From Progne subis subis (lineage: Eukaryota; Chordata; Aves; Passeriformes; Hirundinidae), in NCBI GenBank assembly GCA_022316685.1, contig JAKJHU010000065.1, positions 3,714,322-3,778,321 of the forward strand: a stretch of DNA of 64,000 nucleotides. Direction: 5' to 3'. A program made the position numbers and the translations under genes. Numbering within the stretch: position 1 is the first letter of the stretch; each line of letters begins with the position of its first letter. Below, one piece after another: positions 26,301-38,300 of this stretch. Below the pieces are notes generated by a model. It saw only the letters and a list, made by a program, of their open reading frames with translations. It had not been told where the DNA came from and did no database searches.

Positions 26301-29300
26301 CTAAATATTAATGTCAAAATTATAATGATGAGCTAAATTATAGTTTATTTTAATTTTTTCCTTATTAACGAAAGGTCCTAGACAAACCAAAGGAATATTT
26401 TTTTAAGCCTTTCTCTTAAATCCATACGGTGTATAGTTGTAGACGTTAATTGACTAGATAACTGTCTAACCCTTTTCTGTCCACCCTCTCCCATGATACC
26501 CAGCTGGAATTCCTTCACCAATTTCCTTCCTTTGCCTTTCTCACCAAACAAGCTTTATATCAAGTTTTAGCCCACTGCCTATAGAGTTAATTCGTGCTGT
26601 TTGTGCCCATTGAAAGATCAGTTTGGGCACTGATCCTGCTTAAGGAAAATCTCGTAAATGAGTTTGCTGAATGCTGTTCCTGCAGGCTGGATTGTTCCTG
26701 CATCGAATTTCTAGGTGTGTGCCAATTAGAAGACACTGCTCTTAGTAACAAATATTTAGTTTTCCTCTTTTAAGTTCCTCCAGAACTTCAACTGTAAAGG
26801 TATTTAATTTGCCTGTGACTGCGAGTCATCCCTTGTAAGACCAAGAGGCATTTAATATCCTATTTTTAGCTAATACAAAACTTGCCAGGAGGAGCACATG
26901 CTTTTATTTAGAGTAAGATGCACCTAATATTTTAAGATACGATTTAAAAAAATAAAGCACAGCATTTATCTTAATATTCACTAAGGCCACTGAATGAAAT
27001 AAGGAGGCTGGAATTTTCTTCTTTTTCTTAATTTTGTTTTAGGGTATTTCCCTAAATTTTTCCTTTCTTGGTTGGTTCCCAGAGGGAGAGGGGGAGGCTG
27101 AGCCTGGTGATGTGGTGGATGGGTGGCAGTAGTGAAACATGGAACAGCAGCTCTTGCCTCTGAGCCTGTGCGCTGAGACAGGCTTAGAGCAGCTTCCTTT
27201 AAAAAGAGACAAGTTGTAAACACAGTCAAGGATTTTCTTGGGCTTGTTGTTCCTTTTCAGGTTTTTTTTGTTAATCCAGAAGTCCTTGCCAGTTTATACA
27301 GTGTTTTTAAAAACTCGCTAATTCTTTCTTGTTAATTTTTCATATTGCATGTTTTGTATAATGAATGTTTTAGAGTTTGCGTATGCTTTACTACTTTAAA
27401 AAGTATATTAATGTTCTTGCTAATATTTGCCTAATCCAATTTTGAGTTTACTTTAACTAACTGTGGAAGATTTGAGTAAACAGTTGCCAATCATCACATG
27501 GCAGTGCAGATTAAGCTGTTGTACAATTTACGATTCAAAGAAAATGTTCTTTTACCAGATGAATTGCAGGGTGCACAATCAGAGACTGAGGCTAAGCAAG
27601 AAATTCAGCAACTGCACAAGGATCTGATTGAAGCCCAAGAGCTAGCTAGGACAAGTAAACAAAAATGCTTTGAACTTCAAGGTGAGACCCAGATAAACTT
27701 GGTTCTCTAGGGTATTCATTATTATCAGGTAGTTCAGCATAAACCAACATGTTTTCATAGTATTGAATACATACCTGAACTCTGTATATTTCATCCTTAT
27801 TTCAGTGAGGTAATGGATGTAATTAAATGTCTTCAGTGGTAGTTCTTTGTTAGATCATCCTATCAGCTGTGTAGCTCTGCTCTTTTGGAGAGGAAATGGT
27901 ATAGTCCAGTTTAGTTGCATATTGTTCAGTGTTCATTAGGGTTAGATTTACAGCTTTTTTTTTTTTTTTCCTCTTCCTCCCACACCAGTTTGCGTTTAGC
28001 ATACCCAGAGTTTTCGGATCAGGCAACAGATTATATCAATTTCAAATTAATTGTAGTACTACCACAATAATGGAATGATGTCTTAGTATTAACTTTTATT
28101 AAACTACTTATGCAGTTACTACCTTTGATAACTTCCTGAAGTAATATGCTTGTTTAATCTTTTCATTTAATGAGAGGTTGTGACTAAAATTAATTACACA
28201 GGTGAAATACATGTTACTAACAAAAACTCTTGGGCGCATTTTCACTTTTATTTGTAGCTCTCCTGGAAGAAGAGAGAAAAGCATATCGAGTGCAAGTTGA
28301 AGAATCCAATAAGCAAATAAATGCTCTGCAAGGTAGGATTTTTTCTTCCCACTCTTTAGGGAAACTGTATTGTTTTGACTGTTTCTGTGGCATCATAGTC
28401 GCTAATAAAGAAAAATGTTTAGCTGAGTGTATGTTTTAAATCTGATTTCTTTCACCGTATCTTGGAATGTTGTTGTGGAACATTACCTTTTGATTCCTAT
28501 GGTTGTGATAGTAACTTAAAAATGCAAAAAAATGTAATTTGTTATAGGTACCTCTTCTTCATCTCCTGTTAGTCTTTCTCAGTACTGAACGATCCAGGGA
28601 TTCGTACTGTGACTACCTTCAGAGCACTCAGAAGCTTTAGGTGTTTTTGTGCTACTTAGTCTCTTCACTTCATTATAGGATCCTCTTTGAGAAATATTTC
28701 ATCCACATCCACATCTAGCGTCAGAACATTCAGTGAAGTTGCTGCGACAGAAACCCTGTCCATGCCTTTCTGAAAGCTGCTATAATTAATCGTGCTCTTT
28801 GCAGCCCAAAACGTGTGCAGCAGGATGTAATCCCACGATTTACGTAACTTCTGAGGCACGTGTTGTGCATCACGTTAACTTCTCATCCGTGCATGTGAGT
28901 GAGCTCGTTGATCAAGAGTCTGTCAGTCTGTCCAGCCTTAAGGTCAAAAAAAGTTATATTACGTTGTCATTTCCTTAGAGCAAGCGTTAGTTTGAAGAGC
29001 TAGTTCAGCCTCTGATTCTTACCAAACTCAGGAGCTTCATCCCATGGGATCTTTGTCAGCCTGTCACTTGCTTTGGACACAAAAATGTCTGGAAGGCAGA
29101 TGAGCAGACAGGAGACAGGCAGGTGCACTGACAGTCCTGACTTCCTTAGGAAGTCAAAATAGCACTAGAAAATAGGATAATGTGGTACTTGTCATATAAC
29201 AGTGACACTGAAAAACTTCTGTAATTGGTCTGTTTTGTGTGACTGTCAGCAAAAATCTCTACGTTTTCTGCCTTTGGTCTTGGAAGAAAGAGTAACTTAC

Positions 29301-32300
29301 AGTACCTCATCTTTAGAACAAGAGGAACAATTTAATTTTGAGTGTTACCTTGCTAATAATGAAAATTCTCCAAGTAGTAAATGCTGTAACAAAACTTAGA
29401 AATTTAGAAAATATTTGATAGTTATTTCTATGCACGAAAAAAATTATTTCTTCCTAAAAAGACAGAATGAAAGTAGAAACTTGACAGAGCCAAATTTAAT
29501 TGCAGGATTCCTCTTCTCAATTCAGTACTTTCTTGTTTTCTGGATCCTTCTCAAGAGAAGTCTTGCTAATGTTTCCTTCTCTCTCTGTTGTAGTTCAGAA
29601 TGTTCTGATGTTCACTGTATGCTTTGCTTCCCAAACTGTTAGGGTGTGACTTATCTCACAGTTTGGGAAAAGTTGTCAGGATTCTCCCTTGGCAGCCCCT
29701 CTGAACTGCAGGGGAGGAAAAAAAGAAAAAAAAACCAACTTGCAGCTTCATGAAGTAACATTTCTAGAAGTATTTTCAGGAATTCAATGTTTTAGGCCAG
29801 CCAGTGTTGTTGGCTATGTTTGTGATGGAGAAGAGAAAGTGCTAGAGAAACATCTGAGGTCGTGTCTCTACGTGTCAGGTTCATTAGATGAACACATATG
29901 TAGAGAAAGGAAATTCAACTTACTGCTCCTTATTTTAAAAAAATGAAAGAAGCACAGCATTCAGTTTAGATGAGGTAATGGCTTACATAAATGAGAGATG
30001 TAATGGAAGTTTTCTCTCTAATTGTCCTCTCAAATTATATCCAATACTTCAGAAACCATTCCCATACTGTTAGTAGTAATTTTCATGTGTAATTATTTCT
30101 AAAACTCCACCGAACTTAGAACTCGCGTATATCTGGATTTTCAGTCCAAGACACTTTTCAGGCCTGAACATCTAAACGGAGAGTTGTTCATCAACACCAT
30201 GCACAGGATAAAAAAAACCACATTTCTTTGAAATGCTACCAGCACCAAGAAAGTAGGAGTTTAGCTTGGCTTGATGAAGAAGCTACAATCAGGAAGATAT
30301 GGTTTGCATTCCTTTGCTCAATGCACCTGCTGTATTATCAAGTTGTAGTACTTTGTGTTTTAGTGCATATTATTTTGGTAGGTTCAAGGCTCCTAATGTA
30401 AGGATACACAGGCAATTGCAGATGCATTTCCACTCATCATCCACTGCTTCATTTGCTTTCTGTTAGTATAAGCCTGTAGAAATGGTTTTCAAACGAGGCT
30501 GTAATAAGCCTCGTTTTGCTCATATATATTTTAAAATCCATCATGCCTGCAAATGTTTTTATTATGGAACAGATAGACTGTTTCATCTTGCACAGAATTG
30601 CCATGAAATTAATTTACTGTTGTCTCTAATAGCTCTTAGGTATTACAATATGTAATAACTACCATATTTTTTCCCATGATGTCTTTTTCCTTCAAAGTTG
30701 GGAATTGGGTAATCCATAGGTTCTTCAGGGTATTTAATGAGATAAATGTCTTGCTGGAGCTTGTTTATGGGAGGGCACAAAAAAGGTGAATTTTTCTTCT
30801 TTGCACGTCAACTAAATTACGTCAAAAAAGTTTCTAGGTTGTACCAGTATATGAATTCTTTCTGTATTGCTGCTTATGTAGCTACTGAAAAACATCAAGT
30901 ATGATTGTCATGGAGCTGCAAGTCTCCTTTGAGTAGCTCTGATGCTCTATCAGTTTACAGCAAGACTCAACTCTACATTCTCCTGTTGTGTTCTAGAATG
31001 GATTGAGATGACAAAAATAAATACAAGTAACCTAGGAAGGTTACTCAGCCTTGGTTATCCTCCCCATGTTTTTCACTGTCCTTGTTTTGCCCTTTGGTTC
31101 TGAAACATACAAGTTTAAATCCGTAATTCTGACCCTCTGCAGTATCTTACATTAGGTTTTCAAGTGCCCTTAAGAATTTTTCCTTTTCTTCTCAGGGTAA
31201 TTCTTCATTAATTTAATAATTGCTTTTTTTGCATGTTGAAATAAGTGAAATACATTTTTTTTTAAGTTAAACAGAATAGCAGAAAATTAAACCCTTTGCT
31301 CCCATCAGTGTTATAACTAGTTCTCTTGTTCTTTCATACTTGCCTTTCCTCTGTACTGTACTTTTTTTTTTAACTGTTTGTACTGGATTCTACTTGCATA
31401 TGCGTTTATGAAAAATTGTGCTCAGAGATGTCTTTAGTAGTGAAAGGGTTTTAGATGGGAATAATTTATAAGGTTTGCTTCATGCAGAAATACCAAGCAG
31501 CCTCGTGTGTGTGACTGCTGCACACTTACAGTAAGCCGTAAATGCCAAAGGACCTTCCTCTAGTTCAGTATACATGCTGCAGCTGTCCCTTTCAATTTAG
31601 AATTCATCTTGTGCTTTGAAAAATGCTTTTTGCGAAGAAATAACGTATATTTCCTCTACTGCATGTTGAGAACAGAGTAGAAATGCTGTGTCTCAAATAT
31701 TTATAGACATTACAAGTGAACTGCTGAACAGGCAAATATTTTCAGTGTAGATTTGCAAATGTTTGGCTTGTGACAGAAGTTTTCTTGCTTTTCCTCTTGT
31801 CCCTGAAACCCCTGATGTCCTTGCCCTCTAATGCTTGTTTTGCTTACAGTGATGTTGTACCTAAACCTTGTTTTCAGATTTTGGAAAGTTGCTTCGGTAT
31901 CACACACACAGCACAGCCTTATCTAAGACAGCTTTGTCCAGACATAATTTTTGTTTCTTTGGACTCTGTACTACATGGCCTTACTTACTTGCCTCTTTAA
32001 GGGTACAGCATTTGACAGGATAAATACATTTTTTCAATTGCATTAGGCTTCTTCAGTCCTGTTAAATATCAACGTGTTGAGAAAGGGAGGTAAGGTTTTG
32101 AGGTTTTTTGTAAATACAGTTTGAAAAAGTATTAAAATGCATGTCTGCTTTTCAGCTCAGTTGCGAAGGTTACAAGAAGAAATTGAGAATCTTCGCAAGG
32201 AAAAGGAGAATGAAATTTCAAGCACTCGAAATGAATTAGTCAGTGCTCAAAATGAGATTCTGTCACTTCAAAAAGTGGCACAAAAAGCAGCATCCGAGCG

Positions 32301-35300
32301 AGACACAGATATTTCTGCATTGCAAACTGAGCTGCAAACTGTGCGAACGGAGCTGGAACGGTGGAGGAAAGATGCCTCGGATTATGAAAAAGAAATTGTC
32401 AATCTGCAAGCCAGTTTTCAGCTCAGATGCCAGCAGTGTGAGGAGCAGCAGAAGGAGGAGGCCTCTCGCCTAAAAGGTGCTTGTTTGAAAGGATGTCACA
32501 GAGCCTGGCTACCAGAGCATCCTGCTCGCCGTGGTGAAAACCAGTTCCTCAAATCCCTGTCTGTCTGTCCCTTTGTAGCCGTTTGCTCTGTGTGTGTGCA
32601 TGTGTACGCAAGTGTGTGTGCATCTGTTCGTGTGTGTGCACCAAGGTTTGTGGGGTTAGATGTTCTGCATGCTTCTTTAAACAGTTATTGTTAATTGTGC
32701 TGAAATTAACTTAGGTACTCTTTGATATCACTAGACCAAGTGTAATTCCACTTAAAAAGATGGAAAACTTATGGTTAGAGGGATTCATACTGCCAAAAAA
32801 TTTTCAAGAGGACTTGTGTAACTCTATAGTTTAAGCCCATTAAGGGGGAGCTCCTGAATTTTTAATTTCTACCGAAGTTTCTCACCACAGCTTATAGTTT
32901 TAAATATTCTTTTCCTTGTAACAGAGGCATGGTATCTAGTAATTCTCTCGCTCTTTCAATCCTTGGAAATTATTTTCCTCAAATACGCTTTTCTATTACT
33001 GCTTCTAAAAGCTAGAGTTGACCCATAAAAAGGTTGTTCTCTACTTCTTAGTACCTTAGAAAAAGCTTTAATGAAAAAAGTAACTTGCCTGGCACTGGAT
33101 ATAATAAACCTCATAGCAGTAGAAGATACTGTAATGTTTTAGAGGTGCTCATGAGAGAATTCATGTGACATGATTACAAACAGGTATATTTAAGATTTAT
33201 GGCTTATAGCAACTTCTCCTCTATTTATTAGCTGGTGTTCCTTGAAGCAGTCACGAAATAATTTTACTTACTTGAATTAACTTACACATTGCAGGTGAAC
33301 TTGAAAAGTTGAAGGCAGAGTGGATTTCTCTGGAAGCGGAATGTGTTAAACTGAGGAAGGAAAATACTTCACTTACATCTGAACTTCAGCGACAAGAGAA
33401 GGAGCTTTCCAGGTAAGGGCACAATGGTTTGTCTAGGAAGTACCACAGCAGCTGAAGAGTTTTGGTGATGGTGGATTTACCTCCCAAAAGAGATACTGAA
33501 TATTAATTACACACAGCAAGCTGTGCACATATATTTAAAAGCAAGACCATGGCCAGCCTTTTGTGTCAGCACTCTGTAAAGGGAAACAAGAATGGTCTGT
33601 ACTTCTAGTGATTGCTCTAAGCTGATATTTTCATATCAAAACCAATGTGTGAAGCTTTCAGAGGTGAAAAGTGCCTGTTCGTGTAAATTTAAAATGCATA
33701 AGGAGTCAATTGGATTTTGTTTTTCAGCTCTCAGAAACAGAGTTTAGCACTAACCAGTGATATAAGTGTCCTTGAAATGTCTCGAAAGGAGCTTGAAAAT
33801 CAGATGGGATCTTTGAGAGAAAAACATCAGCGGGATGCAGCCAGTCTGAAAACTCAACTCAGTGAAGCTGAAAGTCAAGCAAAAGATTTTCAGAAGGAGG
33901 TAACATGAAATATTTCCATTTTGCAAGAATGTAATGCCCAATGACTGACCTTTTTAAGCTAAAAGAAAAGGGGAAGTTTTCTAGTAAAAAATTTTTTTTC
34001 ATATGTTTATTGCAAGCAGTTTAAATGGTAGCTAAGAGAATATAAACTGGGAGTCAAATCTAAAAAGGAAGACTTCTGGTAAATACACGTGTTCTTTGAG
34101 AACTTCCTAAACTTTACTTACATGCATTACTGTAGTGAATTTACTTGTAAGATGTTCATACAGGTAAACCGTTATTCAGAGTCTTCATGGACGTGATGGT
34201 CCAGAGTTTGTTTAGCTGTTATGAGTCAAAGTTAATTCTTTTTTTTTTTTTACAGTCTCATCTTTCCAGTTAGATTTGAACTCTTTTATTTGGCAGGGAC
34301 TACACATTGAGACTACACATTCTTTACATAGATCTCCTTTTATCTTACTGGATTTGTTAGTGCATAAGGAAGAGCCAGCATTCTGAGCATGTATTTAATC
34401 TTCCTGGCCTCTAAAGATTATGTCTGGAAGAAGGCCATAGTCTCCAACAATTACTTGCTTCCTCTTACAAGCATTTTGAATGTTTCCCCAGTCACTGCTC
34501 TTAGTTTCTTTTGCAGTCCTTTTGTTTCCTGTGTGGTTAATTCATCCGTGTCACAATGCTTGCAGTTCTCAGGATCTGAAAATCCCAGTTGTCTTTATCT
34601 CTGTTTTGTAATCAGATCAGTATTTGTAAAGATGCCTCATCTTCTAAATTTGTGGTGAATACCAGTACTGAAGGTCATTGGTTCTGTCCTTACTAAGCCC
34701 AGTCAAGAGGAGTGCTGGGATAGGAGAAATGGAATGTGGGTTTGAAAAAGGAAAAGCTTCTCATTCTGCAGGAACATGTCACATTCACCCAGCACTGTTT
34801 GTACTTGACCTGCACTGAGGATTATGGCATGACAGTAACAAGGCATAATTTTTTTCAAATGCCTGCCTTGCTCTTACATTTGAATTTGCTGTGTGGGAAG
34901 AGGGTTTGATTTACTTCATACACAGTGTTGATTTTTGCACCTATTAGAGGGGTGTAGGTTTGTAAGCTGCAGCCCAGATGTAAGAGCACTATTCAAACGT
35001 GAAGGACTCCTTGTTCCCCTGTTTCTTGTTTCGTCTTTGTAGTTTTTACAGTCCTTTCCAACACAATAATGAATAATTGGTACGAGAGATTAATTAAGGC
35101 TTTGCATTTACTTTGTATTTCCTTGGGTTTAGTAGTCCTAGTCCTGCCAAGCTGGGCAAAAAAAATTTAATTTAGAAAAAAAGGAAATCTAAATTCTAGC
35201 TTTCTTTTATGAAAAGAGTGCACTGTTGCAAGTTAGTCGAGGCAGATGACAGAAAAGGGAGCTGTGTGCCAAGCAGATGCCAGCATGTGTTGGGTGTGCA

Positions 35301-38300
35301 GAGGCCCACAGATTGTTCTCTCTTGTCTTTAGTACGAAAGAACACAGACTATGCTCTCGGAGCTGAAGGCAAAGTATGAGGTGGCAGAACAACAAAACCA
35401 GTCACTGGCAGAAGAGCTCAAACAATGTAAAGAAAACCTGAAGCTGCTACATGAAAAAGGAAACAATGTAAGTCTGTACCAAATGTGGGGGGAAGTCAGG
35501 TTATGACACTGGCAATCCTGTTGATTAAAGGAATGTAGAAGAGTCAAACAGAAAAGGATGGACTTTAAAAAAAAAGCTGTGAACTATATTATGCAAAATT
35601 CCATTCTGGTCCTACCTGTGCAGATTTGCAGGTCATTACACTGTTACAATTATGCATGAAAGTTAAATTTACAGTTTTAAGTGTGTCCTTAGATACCTGC
35701 TCTCTTGAAAACATGTGGCTTAAATACTTGTGAACCAGAATGAAATAAAATTTTCTGGTTTCAAAGAATGATACAGGGGTAAAAGCTGACAAACCTGTAT
35801 CCAAATGAACTGAGTAAACCTTTTCAAGCTGCTCTCATTTTATCACTATTGATTACAATGGATGTTCCCTCCTTACTCTTGCTTATGCTTCTCTGGCGTG
35901 GTTATTTCTGATGGGCTCATGCTTTAAACAGTACAGTTGGACTGTCATTTCAATTCACTAATGAAAATAGTGTTTTCTGTTTTTCAGTTTATTAGAGGGG
36001 TTGTATCATTAGAATTGAGTTCCCAGCAAGAGACAACTTTTTATTTTACTGAGTTTCTGAAATCTTCCAAACATTAAGGGTGTGGCAGACACATTATAAG
36101 GTGGTCACAGCCTTGTTTTAGATCCCCTTTAGATCCCTGGGAGGGCAGGTTTTGTCTTCCTGTACTGCCTCTGTGGCCAGTGCAGGGTGAACAGCTCCTG
36201 TAATGCACAGTACACAACAGGAGGATAATGAATGCTCTGTAACAGACTTCAGCAAACTGTATCTCTGACTACAAATGAAAGTTTTACAGGTCCATCCTCT
36301 AAATCAGCTGGTTGCTGATTTGTATGAATATCCTGGACATAATCAATTCTTGAATATAAACCTTGAAATCATGGAGCTGTCAAATTTCTCACAAGCCTTT
36401 CTCACTTTTTTCAGCCATGTTTTCAGGAGTATGATTCCATGATTCTCATGGTACCTGATTCTTGTTTAGAATTTTTCTACAGTACTCAGATAATGCTGAG
36501 TTACTGGACTTAAAGCAGAAATCAAAACAACCAGACTAAAACCTCACCCCATTTTAATAGAAGAATAAATAATTGTGAATGTGAGATTTTTCTGCTCTGT
36601 TAGAATTAACCTCAGAATCAAAAAGATAATGGAAAATAGGGGATAGTAAAGGGTTGAAATACTGTGAAGGAAATTGGAGCACCATGATGAAAGTGAAAAA
36701 ACTAAAAGGAAATGTTCAGGAGAACTAGTGGTGAGTATTTAAATGAAAGCAGGAACCATGGCAGTTGCCAAAATCTGCTTGCGGAAGAGGAGTTAATTGT
36801 GACAGTTGAAACCTGGAGGTCAGGGTGTGAGGAAGAGCATCCTCCATATAAGGGCAAACTCGCTGCTCACCAAACATTACTCACAGGCAGTAATGTAAAA
36901 CATATCCATCTTGGGGATTATTTCAAACATCATGGATACTGGGCTGAGTTCCAAGGTCAAATTTTTCAAGTACCATTGCCCCCTTATGCTGGAATCATTA
37001 TCTGCTACTTCATTTCTGAGGACAGAAAGTGACTTCCCACTGTGGGATTTGTTCCTTTTTGCAGCCCATCTGTGTCTGAGTTTGCATATCTTCATATTCT
37101 AATAAAAGATGCACAATTTTGTTGAAGCACCTAGTTAAATGCTCCTTGACAATAGGGAGATTTGTTATGTATTGATAAGTTTGTCAGGGGAAAATCTGAT
37201 AATTTTGAAGGTGATCTCATTGAATGTGATGGATATTTATCATTGGTTTCATTTGCCAAAAATGTGTATCACTTACCAAAAAAAAAACCAAAAACCTAAA
37301 AAACTCATAGAATTGTTCAGTGAATCAACAAATGTTAGAAAAGACAAGGCTTCTGTCTCTATTCCATTTGGGATATCATTTAAATAAGAAGTTTCTAATA
37401 TTTAAGTTTTACTTTTAGAAAACATTGCAGTGTTGTGTTTTTGAAATGCTTAGCGGTGTAGTGTACTACTGACGTTTGCATGCTTTTGGTCACTGGTTAC
37501 TTCCTGGTGCGCTTTACATGACAGTTTTAATGAAATGAATGCTCTGAGAACATCAGCTGCTCTGGTTGATTTAAACCTCTGGCACTTTTTTGAGCACTGC
37601 TGTGATTATTTCTGCCAACAGGCTTTCTGTGGGAAGGTGGCACTGTGATTTGTGGCACCTGTGACACAAAAATAATCTTGCATGAAAAAGTCTTCAATAG
37701 TTACACATAATTCTTCTGTTAAGTATTTGCCTTAATTGAAAAAAAAATTAATTGAACAAGACTAGAATACTTTCTAATATTCCTGTGTTTTGAACCATAT
37801 TGGAGGTTCTACAAATTCATAACAGGATGAGATGTTACTTACTAATCACAATGTTTTATAAAAGTTAAGCATGAATTTATCATTTGTTTATTTATTTGAC
37901 TGAACAAAATCAAGGAGCTTCTGCACAAACAGTTTTAAAAATATTTGGCATGGTTCAACCTTAACCTTCGTGTGTCTTTGTGTGTGCACAAATACATAGA
38001 GTAGGATACATAGAAAGCCAATGTCTTCCAATGCTTAAAAAGCATTTAGGTCTATTTTTGCTTTTAATTTTTCATATCACAGATAAAGGCTGTTCCTTCC
38101 AGAATGTGCAGTAGTTTCCATGAATAGAACACAGCTGAGAAAAAGTGTGGATGGTTCTGAGGAGGCCATAAGCTAGATGAACCCTGCAGTCTGGCCAGCT
38201 GCTGGTTTGGCCCAGCTGCAGCATTTGATCAGTTTTCAGAATTGCATTTGGGTCACAAGGCTGCTTTGGGTCACCTGGCAGAGATGCTGAGCTTTGTGGT

